From: Physcia stellaris
Lineage: Eukaryota; Ascomycota; Lecanoromycetes; Caliciales; Physciaceae
Direction: 5' to 3'
Assembly (NCBI GenBank): GCA_018902385.1
Contig: JABSSW010000055.1
Span: 229,823-293,822, forward strand
Length of the DNA stretch: 64,000 bases
Shown here: in pieces, positions 45,289 through 56,989 of the stretch
Position numbering within the stretch: position 1 is the first letter of the stretch
Layout of the letters: each line of letters begins with the position of its first letter
Position numbers and translations under genes: made by a program
The notes under the pieces: model-generated
What the model was told of the DNA's origin: nothing
The model's input: the letters and a program-made list of their open reading frames with translations, nothing else
The model's database searches: none

Positions 45289-47054
45289 ATGCTCGGTCCT
45301 GTACTTCTGCTACTTGGTTTCCCCGTACTACATGCTTTCCCGGCGACTGATACACTCTTAGAGAAGCGGTCATTCTATGGAGACCCAAGGAGGAACATCA
45401 CCTGCCTCGGATCCTCATATAACTTGCGTCTACCTCCTGGAGTTAACGGCACCGATCCTAATGAGCTCACCATGCAACAGCTCTGCGCCAAGACCATATA
45501 TGGCGGAGCACCGGCTGGGCGACATTTAGGTGGATGGTGCTCAAGAGGCCTCCAAATCAAAGACGAGAGGGATCCAAGTTCAGACGATGATTCAGACGAA
45601 GAAATGGCCGCGAATTTTGAGGACCATCCAGACTTGACAGGCGTGAGCTTCGATATGAGTGACAATTCTCATGTCGATGAAGTCCTCATCGACCCACGCT
45701 TCCTTCTAGGCTGCTTTAACCGCTGTTTTTGCAATTACGGGGTTGCAGATTTGACAACACAGCCAAAACGGGACGATCCCAGTAATGCGGATACTTTTTT
45801 GGGGGAACAGTCCCATTATACAGGAGAGATCCGCTTAGATGTAGATGACTATTTGTCGACCAATGATAAGAGCAGTGACGGCCGTTTGGGAGACGTAGTA
45901 GTCGACACGGTTCAGCTCGAGGAGCTGATCGAGCCCAATGAAGAAGGGGTTTTGCCCTTACGATCACGCGCAATCCACCGTTGGGACTTAGTTTGGACGC
46001 TGGTAACTACATCACTTGTGAGGGTGACCTACCTACATTTCCTCTACCACAGCCATATCCTGTATCCGAGTTCAGGGACGCTCAAGAACTGTGCGCAGTT
46101 CAATGGTCCGGAGGGAAATCGTAAGTCTACCCTTCCCTCCCCCAATCTTCCCCGCTTCATTTCGCTCTCCCCAAGGCATAGCACAGCTTACTCTCCTTTC
46201 TCGCCACTAGAGGTGCAAACGCGGGCGGCTACTGTCATAGAAGCAACCCCAACGGCGCCTTCGGCGACTACAGCTACGAAAACTACGTCTTTTTCTCCGA
46301 CGAAATGACACCTCGCTACGAATACACCTGGGGCGGCGGCAACTTCTTCCTCGCCGCTTCAATTCGAACATACTGCTACGCGCACTGCTACTGCAATTCC
46401 GTCGGCAAAAGTAAAACCAGCCGCCGCAACTTTGCAGTGTGGCAGATGCTGCGCAACCACCAATTGGTATTGCACGGTGATGGTTCGATAGATTACGGGA
46501 CGCGGGGCCCGCTGTCTCGGGGCGTGTATCACAAGATTGCGGACGTGCTGCCGCCGCAGGATCCAAAAAGTGGGCCCGGAGGCGGCACAGCGGGGCCGTG
46601 TGGTGCCGACGGAAAGCAATTCTGTCCTGCGCCGTGGCCGAAAGAGCTGGGTGCCATCCCAAGGGCGCCGCCGATGTCGACTCAGATCCTGCCTCCTGCG
46701 CCGGGTCAGAGGAGGGATTTGACCGTGTGTGGCAATCAGTGTGAGAGCAACAAGGATTGCGGCTCTTCGCTGGATCTCTATGCTTGCGATTGCGCGTACC
46801 CGACGGCGGAGGATGCGAGGGTTTTGGGGCTGGATCCGGTTGCGCCGCCTTCGGTTTGCTTGGCGTTGGATAGGGTGCTGTTTGGGATGCTGGGTGGCTT
46901 GTCGGGGAGGGATTTGGATGGCGCGGAAGTGGATGGGGAGAAGGTATCGAAATATGTTGATGAGGGGGGCAATTTGTATCGGTGTCGGTGCAATAGTACC
47001 TATATTGGGAATGAATGCTGTGGGGTGGCGGATGGGATGGTGTGGTTGGACTGA
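45289..47054 (+). CDS. Secreted protein with two cysteine modules (one frame break)
   Basis: A predicted extracellular protein of unknown function. MLGPVLLLLGFPVLHAFPAT is a clear signal peptide, and LLEKRSF suggests a Kex2-type KR site. Module 1 reads NITCLGSSYNLRLPPGVNG, QQLCAKTIYGG, GGWCSRG and then LGCFNRCFCNYG after an acidic Asp/Ser insertion. Module 2 repeats the pattern: YITCEGDLPTFPLPQPYPVS, ELCAVQWSGG, GGYCHRSNPNGAFG and RTYCYAHCYCNS. A C-terminal Cys-rich part (CGNQCESNKDCGSSLDLYAC, CRCNSTYIGNECCG) follows. A 90-nt intron (46121-46210) is in phase for module 2. Between the modules, near 45950, the frame must shift by one base to pass from EEG into DAGNYITC; no splice pair explains it. 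It is therefore a real frameshift or a base error in a G run. Confidence 0.6.
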
Positions 47055-50000
47055 TGGAGATGTAGGTTCAGATGTGGATGTTTTGGATTTGGGGTTCCTG
47101 GTGCATGGGAGGTGTGCTTTTGCAAAGTGGAAGATACCCAATTATGTCCGTGAATTATCACTTTGATTCATTTTTCACGCCCTCTTATCCCCTGATCCGT
47201 GACGAGCATGGAGAGAGGTTATGCTTTCGAAAACTCCAGGACCCAAGGCTAAAACCTCCCCTCAAATACCCCAGACTTCATCTATCCCCACCCACACAAA
47301 ACCCAACCCCACAAAACCCCCTCACATCCTCTAGCGCGCCAAAAAATCACCCAACTGACACAACCCTTTCCAATCCCACCTTTCCCCCCACCTCTATCCA
47401 CAATGCCACCAAGAAACCCCCTCCCCTTCCCCTTTTACTCACTCAACCTTCTCCCCTTTACCAAAAACCACAAGTAGTAAACAAATCTCCCTAAGATCAA
47501 CTCCTCGTCCTGCCCATCGATAATATCCATAGGTATGCCAGATTTCGACGGTCGGGATGGGATTTTGATAGATGGTGATTGAGTACTTGGGATTTGGGAG
47601 ATGCGGTGCGTTGAGCTGGGGACTGAAGGGGTTGGAGGGTTTAGCGATGGGAGGGGAGGGGAGGGGGAGGAGGGGGGGGAAGGGGGTGGCTTCTGGGGAT
47701 TAGTGGGAGATTTTGGGTGGATGGGTGATGAGGGAGGAAGGGGAAGAAGGAGATAGGGTAATTGGGGCGGCTGGAGGGTGGTGGTGATGTAGAGGATGGA
47801 GATTGATGAAGGAGGATTAAGATATCCCTTCTTGGTCGGGGAATCGCGAATCAGGTACTACTAGTGAAAATAGATTTCTTTTATTTTGTCTTGAGTTTCA
47901 TCCTTTCTTCTCGTTTGCGTGGGATAAGGGGGGCTGATTTGGGGAAGTTGAGTCATGAAATTCTTTGGGTTTGGTTGATGAGCTTCGAGATCTACTTTCT
48001 TGATAGCTATATTCATTCCATCAAAGACCAATGGCTAATTATTCAATCCTTTATACATATTTCCATCAGCAGAGTCAACGACAAGCTCAGAAAATTGTTA
48101 CTAATGCCGTTCAGCAATCTCTCACACAGGGATCAAAAGAGGCGTATCTGAACAGGTTACTCTTTCTTTCATTTACAAAAATCAACGTCAAACATCAAAA
48201 TCTCGTTACGAATACCATCTACACAACCTCCTACATTTGACCAAGAAAAGCTATATTCGAACGAGTTACTCTTCTTTTGATTGAGGATCGGTTTTTTGGT
48301 TTTCTATTCTTGGGCGCTCTTTTTGAGGTAAAGATGAGATCCTTGAATTCCTCAACTACTCCTCTCTCTTATCCAAGAAGGAAGACTGCGCATCTACACT
48401 GCGGACGTGAAATTGAAATGCTATTCAAAATAAATAATAAACATATATAAACCCCTTTCGAGAATAACAAAGAAGCTTGTGTGCGGTCGTTCTCGTTCGA
48501 TTTCCTCTATCTCTTCTTCTTTGGTAATTTTGATAGGACTTAGACTAGGAATACTCTCATCTCTCGGGAGGGAGGTGTTTATGCTGTTTCTGCCTAGATT
48601 TTTTTTTGATGGAGGGGCATGGCGCTGGGACCGGAGTCATAAGAAGAGGAATAAGTGGAGAGATGATGGAGGATATTGAGCAGGAGCTTGAGTGGGAGAT
48701 TGATAGAGGGTGGGTGGAAGGGGGTTGGTAAGTCGTTATGGAAGCTTGAGGACGAAGAGAAACTTTACAGTTTGTTATGAGGAGGTAATGATTCGTGGAG
48801 TTTGACAAGTACTGGGTGTACCTCCTGACAATTGACATCGAGATATGGCTCTCTAGATGATGAGATGAGATGTAACGTTCCGGTAGCTCTTGATGGTATA
48901 TCATCAATATATTGCTTTTGAAAGCATATTCGTCTCTTACATCTGTGCTGAGTGTGTTGGATTATATAGAGCTGTGTCCACGAGAATGCCTCTTATGTTT
49001 CTGCGATCCTGTCCGTCCATCATTTGTTCTTCGAACATCAGTCCAGAATTAAAATGCTCGCACCTATATCCGCTCTAGGGACAACTTTCTAATGTCAGTC
49101 TAGAAATCACAGAAGGAGAAGTCGAGATGGATGAAGTCTTTGAAAATCATCGCTCACGCTCTTGCCGCGTCCAATTCAACTATCAAGATACTCGACGTAG
49201 ACTTTTTCGAAAATTTGATCGACATTTCTGTGTACTGTCGTGATTTCTCTAGAGAATGATGATGATTAAACTGTGTGAAGCTAATATTCGGCCTGCTGGA
49301 CAGGGGTGCTGATGCAGGGAAGGCGCATGGAGGCTCAATCGTCAGGGGAAATGCTCGGATCTTTTTGCTCGTTATATTGCAGGCGGTCGCTCATTGTTTT
49401 CTCTTTCTGTTTCTCATTCTTCGAAACGTTTTTTTTTCGCTCACCCGCTTTTGGGAGATCGTTTCATGTACATATCACTTCATAACTCGGTCGCGCTAGG
49501 TAGAGGAAGTTAGCCGGCGATGCTACTGCCCAGCAGAGCCCTTGTTGTGAGTGTTTCTTGCATAGGCGGTGCTCGCTGGCCGGGCCAACCACCAAAGTCT
49601 CTATACAGAAGCCTTCAGAGGCATTAGCGGATGAGCTGAATGAGCTACCATTCTGGATAAATGGAAACCTTTCGACGTTTATTGGGTAACGAACATGAAA
49701 ACAAGGCCTTCGGGATTGAAGAGCACAGAAAATTAGCGACACTAATCCTCAGCGTGATCCTGGTCTCGATTTTCAGGACCTCTGCACGGCTGGGGACCTG
49801 CTTGAGACGCCCGTTACCTGGCCTCGAAAAGTGGAAAGGCATAATCTGATGGAAGAGAAGGGTCGTTGACGACCATCAGCTTCAAAATCCTTAAGCCTTC
49901 TTGAATTATGGCACCCTCATCCGAAGACTCATATTCAGAAACTTGCTGATGTCTTAGTGATTACATAAAAATTGAGGCTGCCATACTTAATAACAAGACC

Positions 50001-50894
50001 ATTAAACCTGTACCTTGGCTATCAGCTAGCATCTTGTTGATTGGGAAGTCTTATTGGTTCATCCTCGAAAGGGAAGGAAAACCCTGGCGCGCGCAATCCT
50101 CCCACCGAATTATGATCTGAGGACAATCCCCAATTGAGCGGTTCCAAATCGTTGCAGATGAAATGAGGCAGCTGAAGGCTTTGTTTCACTCAAGAGTAGC
50201 GGAGTTAATTTGTTTCGCTACAGCTACATCCGCCTCGTAGAAGCTTGTGATCACCCTTTTCAAAACTGTCAGGATTCGTTTCGTTTTCAATATGTAGGTT
50301 GCGGATGTGGAGTCCTTCATTATTAAAACTCCACTGCCAATCTCATTGCAAATGGGCGTTACTATAAACCAAATTTTGTTAGGCATAGCAGCTTGCATGG
50401 TTTGAGTTTGGCTTGTGATCACTCTTCGCCCATGAGTCTCGTTATCCGATTAAGCCGCTTCGAATCAGGCACTGTGGTGTGCGGTCCAAAATTCTGTATG
50501 AATAGGAATTCGATACTTTGAATGAGCCGAACATGGTTATGGCGTGTGGTCTTGGATAAGAGATTTCTGAAATTGTCAAACAAGCCATGCGAATACCGGC
50601 AACCACATTTCTATACTCGAACAGAAGGTGTTCATGCTAGCGTCGATGGGGATGGGAATACATCGCCTCTTCCCAAGAAACATCGCGTTTTGGCAATTTG
50701 AGTCTTTCGAGTCTGAAATTAGAGACGGAATCAAGGTACGGTCTGGTTTGTGTGGTATGTAAGTATTCAACACTGCAGATGGTGGATCTTAAGGGTCGCT
50801 ATAAAATTCTTTCAAATTCTCTACGGCCTTGAGTGCGATGCCCAGAGCTCCGTCGTACATTCTGTACTGATAGCGTTTGTACCATCAGCGAGGT
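47055..50894. other. Gene-poor region of about 3.8 kb
   Basis: No gene is supported. 47200-47500 is C/A-rich and 47630-47800 is G-rich. The frames found in 48-50.6 kb are short and lack starts or family resemblance. Confidence 0.4.
47650..47690 (+). repeat. G-rich tract, potential G-quadruplex
   Basis: The plus strand has at least five runs of four or more G separated by one or two A (GGGGAGGGGAGGGGGAGGAG onward). This is a candidate intramolecular quadruplex by pattern. Confidence 0.5.
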
Positions 50895-52339
50895 TCATAT
50901 AAGTTTAGGATAATGGGGGTGGCTTACCCTGGTTGAACTCGTGTGATTGGAAATTTGCTTCACTCCACTGACGCGAATTCTACTAGTATCGCCCCGAATC
51001 TGAGCGTAAACCTCCATAGACTGGTAGATTGCAGCAAGGATCATTTTGTTCTCGTAACCGATCCGCCACCCAAGAGAATCATCAACTCTAAAGGTACGGA
51101 GGTTATGAAGACCAGTCGCTATTGTCATGTAGGCCATTGCAGGTTGAATTCGGAAGGAGTTTGGTAGGGAGATAGCATTATAATAAGAAGTTAATTCGAA
51201 GGTCTCCAAGGGGTGAGTCTGGTCTAGCTTCGAATTCATCCGAGATTGGCCCGTCGGGAGACGAAAAGTAGTGATGAAAAACCGTTCACTGATACAGGTA
51301 ATTGAAAGACTCAAATGGCGGATTGTGGGTACGAATAATGGGATTCTATCCAGATAATCTTGTTGATTCTTCGGCGACCAGTCGGCAACCTCGAAATACT
51401 GAAGTCTTTCATTGAAATTAAGCCACCTGTAGACAGTATTCGCGCTCAGTCCAGAACATCGCTCTATGGTCAAATGTGTAAGCCTTCTGGGAAATCTTTT
51501 ACGAAAGAGTGGATGGTTTGTGTTGATGTCTCCATTAAGAGATAGTTTTCGAAGTTGAGGCGGCCAGAGATATGAAGTGCCCCAATCATTGCCATTGCCG
51601 TAGCTTGATTGAGCTGGAAACCATAGAGTCTCAAGATTGCGTAGAGAATGAAGGGTTCGGAATAGATGACGAACGTTACAGGTTGGAGCTTGACTGAGAT
51701 CTAGAGTCCGAAGAGCCTCACATTTAGACAGGGTTTGTAGGCTACTGGGCCTGTTGTTGCGTTAGTGTTGTGACTGGATTTTGAGTTCCAAGTCTGACAG
51801 AAGTTGCAAGCCGGACAGATTCAACTGAGCTCGGGCCGCTACGTCATGAGACAACAATGTTTTCATGAAAGCAGGGAATGGAGTCCTTACGACAATAACG
51901 ATTTCGGGGCAATGAACGTTTCAAGCCTGTGTCGAACTCGATTCAAAAGTCTCTTCATCGGAATTTTGAGCGTACTTTTCCGAAACCATCCAAAATCTAG
52001 ACTATGGATAAGGTCCGCGAGTCCATTATTAGGCGTCTGTGCATTTGTCGGAGAACAGATTACATCGACAAATCGCCGGAAACGGCTCATATGGTTGTGG
52101 GGAGAGTTGTACAGGAAGCCTACTAGAGCGGCATACCAGCTTCGACAGACGAGACACATTGTATGGAGAGTAGGTCGTTGAAACGGGATAATTTCTTTAG
52201 CTTGATAATTGTATATCTCGTGGATGATTTCAACAGGTAAGACTGGAGCGTAGTGTTCGGGCTTCTCAGCATCGGCGGCAACTACGTCTGTTGAATCACG
52301 GCGGTCTATCAAGGATGGTCTGGGGGCGCATTTGACCAT
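50895..52339 (-). CDS. F-box protein with LRR-like C-terminus
   Basis: Exons 52339-51891 and 51741-50895 join in phase (TC|C) to 431 residues. The 149-nt intron has a GTAAGG donor, CACTAACG branch and CAGTAG acceptor. The N-terminal F-box is APVLPVEIIHEIYNY followed by HTMCLVCRSWYAALVGFLYN (about residues 30-80). The rest shows irregular leucine-rich spacing: LQTLSKCEALRTLDLS, LHSLRNLETLWFP, LRKLSLNGDI and RLTHLTIERC, as in fungal F-box proteins with degenerate LRRs. It probably serves as an SCF ubiquitin-ligase adaptor (family knowledge); the substrate is unknown. The intron contains open sequence in other frames, which is why an unspliced reading looks frameshifted. Confidence 0.75.
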
Positions 52340-53196
52340 GATCGTCCAGGAGATTTGGAGATGGTTCCCATTTAGGTTGATGGGTTTTGGACAGATCTCG
52401 AAGCCGTTTGGTCACCTCGGCAACCCCGATTAATGCAAAGTCTAGCTAGCGAGCCCTAAATTATTCAGGGTTAGAATGATCAGCCTAAACGCGACTTCTT
52501 GGCGTTTGGTTTTTCACCTTCCAGGCCCCCACCCATTTCGTTAAAAGTCAATGGAATGTGTTTTCATGTTGCGGCCAATCCTTTTGCAATCCACTGCAAG
52601 TCACAGTGGAAAGCTCTTCGTGCACCGTGATCATGGTGGGAAACTCTTGGTCGCCATCGACTTTGGCACCTTGGTGTACAACACCGTCGCCAGTTTAGGA
52701 ATTTTTTTAAGAGCTTACACCCTCGGTCGGGTTACTTCATCTGCCATTCGACCAGTCAAACTCAATGTCGGTAGTCCTCAAATCGAATCCAATTAACATG
52801 GTGCACCGCGAAAAGCGGATGGGTCTTTGGAGCCAGAACGGACGACCACATAGAGGCAGGCAAACTTGCCGAGTCCCATCGTGTTTCAACGATCAGGCTG
52901 GCAATACATCGCGTATACACTATTGACGAGTACTGAAGAGACAACGGAGAAACTGCTGAGCAGTGGCCTGAGATACTGGAACTCCCATGTACCCACTGAC
53001 AGCGCTGGTCTCATTACACACCCACGCAGAATCATGCTATGCCATTTCATTCTACCCCGTTGGACCTTGGAAGTTATCGCCTCTAAAGGCTGGAATAATC
53101 AAACAGACAGAACATCAACATCTGGGGATACCGAAACTATCTCGCTCTCAAGCTTGACATGATCCATTCCAAATTGCACCTAAGAGCCACTTTTGT
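52340..53196. other. Intergenic region
   Basis: About 860 bases between two minus-strand genes, holding the F-box gene promoter. No gene is recognised. Confidence 0.35.
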
Positions 53197-55206
53197 TTAT
53201 ATTGCCAAAAAAACAATTAATACGGCGCAGTACTTGTAACAACGTCAATAATCTCAAGACTCGCGACAGACGACCTATCTCATCAACTATTCACACCGGG
53301 GCATAAAAGTCAGAGATGAAAGTAAGCACTTACCCTGCAGAAGCCACGACGATCTCATGTCTCTTAGCCTTAGTCTTAGTAAAAGTCGACATCAGGACCG
53401 AAAAGATCATGATGAAGGCAAAGACCACAAAAATAATGATAGAAGTCTTCGAGATAGTCCCATCAACCGAAGCTTTAGAAAGCACCCAGACGAACAACAT
53501 CAAGAAGACTGGCACGACAATGAAGATGATCATTGCGACGCAAGTTGCGATGCGGGTGCGGTCGTAGTAATGTATCGCTTTATCGTCCGTCTTCTCTCTC
53601 GTTTCCTGGTTTGTATTAGACTTGCTGTTCAGTAAAGTAAGGATCAACGTATACCTGGCTGGTAAATAGGAACTATGATAGATAGTCAGCCTTTCTCTTC
53701 CGCCTTCTGCCTTTCTTCCATGTAGGAGTGGAGCGAGACAACGAACTTTAAGAAGCCTACACCGGCAAACCCTTAGCATGCGCTCCAAAAACCCATCGAG
53801 CCAAGCATGTTCTTTCCCTGGTCTTAAAGTAATAAGATCTTCTTTTTCATATATCCATCCGCTTTCTTCCTCAGGGAGTTGGCCTCCGTCTTTCTCCATG
53901 AAGCGAAAAACACTTCTAAGTTCTCTGGCCTTTGTGAATAAGGATTCAATGTCTCCCGATGGCGAAAAATCTCGCCTGATGGCTGGAGTTGGTAGGTCTG
54001 TTGATAACAAACATATCAGCACTCTGAAAATGCCCTTGAAAAGTTAAAATATTGACAACTAGCAAATCACATATTTTGTTTGTTAACTACGTTGAGTGGC
54101 TAGAAGAGAAAGACAATTCCAGGGAAGACTTACGCCCTGTTTTCATTGCATTGACAGATTCCATGGCTGCGATTGTTGAAGGCTCAATGATGAATACAGA
54201 TCTAGAGTGTGACACCTCCCTTGTTGAGACTTCTATGCTCGAATCACTGGCAGTATCACTGTCACCGCTATCATTGTTGAGCTCCTGTAGAAGTACTGAC
54301 GATTCGTCGTCGGCGGAGGGTACATCTTCCTCTATTCTACCCGCAGCAACAGCTTCTCGAAACCATGCGATGATAAACTGCCGGTTTTCGCTAATGGCCG
54401 CTGGAGATATCCCAACATCTTCCAGGTCTCTCCGCAATACATCCCACTTTTCCTGGTTGTTCCGAGCAACAGTATCAATTGTCTGAACCGATACGATTGA
54501 GCCCTCACGTCTCCCGGCACGGATTTCTGCGATAAACAGGTTAAGCCTCTTTTCTAGTCTTGCATGCGAGCAGCTATTGATAATTGAGTAACCTGCAGCA
54601 AGAAGACCTCAAACGAATCCACGTACGCATTGTTGACTGCATCAAGCATTGACACATTGGATATCAACCGCAACTTGATAGCGTCCATGTCATGAATTCC
54701 AAACCCTAGTCTGTCGAAAGTTCTTTGGGATTTGGTCCCTAGACTTTCGTATTTGAGAAGTAGCTCACTGAGGTCTTGTAGCACAGCATCACATTCTTTA
54801 CGGCACTTGGCTAGTCGTTCTTTCTGCTGAGAGGTGAGATCCTGCTGTGATAATAGTTCCTCTGTCTCTTTCAGCACAATATGCAAAGCGCCAACTTCGC
54901 TGCCGTTGAATTTACGTTAGCACAACCATCCTCATAGAAGCGTTGTCTTGCAACCTTTGCTTAGATAGCTACATCCAGAGTCTTATTTACTAAAGTCGTA
55001 TTCATGCAAGATAGCAGGAAACAAGGCAACTTCCTGAACAGAAAAGGGAAAGGCTTCTATCTCTATCGATACGGAAAGGATCATTCAGCAATAGCTCACC
55101 TAGACAGCTCTGCATAGTTTCCAGACGACTCTTTGCACCTCTTGTACACCTTCCAGCAGATCCCAACTACTGCAACGAAATCTCCGACGCTGAATCCAAA
55201 ACTCAT
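53197..55206 (-). CDS. Fungal N-terminal domain fused to DUF6594 membrane domain
   Basis: Proposed exons are 55206-55100, 54899-54615, 54573-54134, 53997-53334 and 53232-53197. The start MSFGFSVGDFVAVVGICWKV, then ALHIVLKETEELLSQQ and ELLLKYESLGTKSQRTFDRL, is the fungal N-terminal domain of NLR/ankyrin-type proteins. RLEKRLNLFIAEIRAGRREG and ISPAAISENRQFIIAWFREA are its usual linker. The second half is DUF6594-like: KTDDKAIHYYDRTRI, two strong membrane helices (IATCVAMIIFIVVPVFLMLF; IIIFVVFAFIMIFSVLM), then KRHEIVVASAG. The expected family ending YCAVLIVF is present at 53232-53209, but the visible splice pair (GTAAGT at 53333; AAG at 53233) joins it one base out of phase. The boundary 54614-54574 is also uncertain. 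If translated out of phase, the protein would end GTAPY. Confidence 0.55.
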
Positions 55207-55799
55207 TGCCAGGGATAGAATATACAGATTTAACAGTTGGAAGGCTGCCGAGATGATTAGACTTGTCTTGCACTACCGCCGTCTTTGATGATGCACTAAT
55301 TGTCCAATGCTCTGTCGCTATCGTACAATAGTGCGAAGTAAAGACCAGGCAAGGCTGAGGTACACTGGATGGCAACCAAAGGGTTCGAACCTTCAAGAGA
55401 GTACGAGGAGCAAAGTAGGAGTGCACCTCCGTGGATATTAGGCTGAACGGATCTGAGTGTGATTCAATGACCATACTAGAAGCAATGGGATCACGTTTGA
55501 ATGAGGGAGGGGCCATTCTGCTGGGCATTATGCAGGCAGTAGAGCGCTAGCTCGCGAAGACTTAAGGTATGGGCAACCGGACTTTACTCTTACCTCCATA
55601 CACTAAGCTCGCTTTGTCGGGCCGAAATCCGCTAGATGATTCAAAATACAAGGGCACCATGTTCATTTCACCGTCCGATCTCTACCTTTTCCAGCTTGTC
55701 GATAGATCATGACTTGACTGCGAAATCTGAACTTCTATAGAATCATAACATTCAAAAACGTCACACACGTCTCGATGCTCATAGTCACGCATAGTTTAC
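55207..55799. other. Transition to AT-rich compartment
   Basis: Normal-composition promoter-side DNA of the DUF6594 fusion gene. It ends abruptly at about 55800, where the AT-rich block starts. Confidence 0.5.
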
Positions 55800-56989
55800 G
55801 ACTATTTTCATTCGATTCGAAATATTTGCGCGAAAATCGTGTGATCAATGAAACGATTTTTTGATTTGTTTTCAAAATCAACGTTAATAATGCAATTATC
55901 AGTTAGTATGTTTGACATGATGTTTTGATTTCGCAAATTTCGATTTCGTTAATTTTGCATGCTTTTTGCATTGTTCACATCGTTATCGATATGTCACGTT
56001 TCGAAGTACGTATAACAACTTGTTGTTGATGTTTTTAATCATATACAAATATCAAACAACGAATACAGCTTTTTTTGTGTCTTCTCATCGCTTTCGCACG
56101 AGTTATTCATCGAAATCGAATTTTTATCGTTTTTTCATCAAAACGCTCAAATACGAAGCTCTTTTTCGAATTTCACATCGATTTTTACATATTTGAAATT
56201 CGAAACATTGAAAGAACAAATGAAAACATTCGAAAAAAAATTCGACAAAACGACGAAAAAGCGAAAAATGCTCAAAAAACACGTACAGAAATTGAAGCAT
56301 TTGATGACGATTTTGCAAAAAATAATCACTCAATTAAATGATTTTGCAAATATTATCGATTGTGTTCAATACGAAATAGCTGTAAACGAATCATTAAATT
56401 TTACTGAGTTTGATGTCATTGATGAAAACAATTAAAACAAATAAAATGATTTGAATCGCATATAAAACAATCAAATCGATTTGTGTTTATTTTCATTGTT
56501 TGTTGAAACATTGAACGTTTGTATTTGCAATACTCGCACGATTTTTTGATGTTCGAAAATCGTTTTTTTTCGTGAATATCAAATGCAAATCGTATGAATG
56601 ACAATTGATAATTTTTATTAACATAATTTTCTGCGCGAGTCGTATGAGTGTTATTTTTTGATGTAATATTTGATTTGTATTGATCATAATGTTTAAATTG
56701 TACAAAATTTTCGATAGCTAATCGTTTGATTCAATTTTCGTTTAATTCACGAACATTTGCAATGACTAGATTTCAAATCAATCGCATACGAAACGAACGT
56801 TGTGAAATGTGAATTTTTTTTTAATATGTTCTCAAAGCGTTCTGCACATGATTTAGACGTTTATAATGATCGCATTCAATAAAAAGAAAAACAAAAATAA
56901 TCAAATTCGTACATTGATTAATTGAATAAAAACATAATTTTTATTTAATTATGTCGATTTATATCGTTCATATAATTGTTATAATCAAT

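Noticed and set aside
46359-47141. Long minus-strand frame over the secreted-protein gene
   Set aside because: It is an antisense shadow of the second cysteine module, Arg/Pro/Ile-rich by composition.
51742-51890. Frameshift plus nonsense mutation in the F-box/LRR gene
   Set aside because: A single 149-nt intron with GTAAGG, CACTAACG and CAGTAG removes the stretch and joins KSLLS to LQTLSKCEALRTL in phase.
53650-53690. An additional 30-nt intron (GTATAC to GAACAG) in the DUF6594 part
   Set aside because: It is a multiple of three without a stop inside. The unspliced reading is equally open, so there is no reason to call it.
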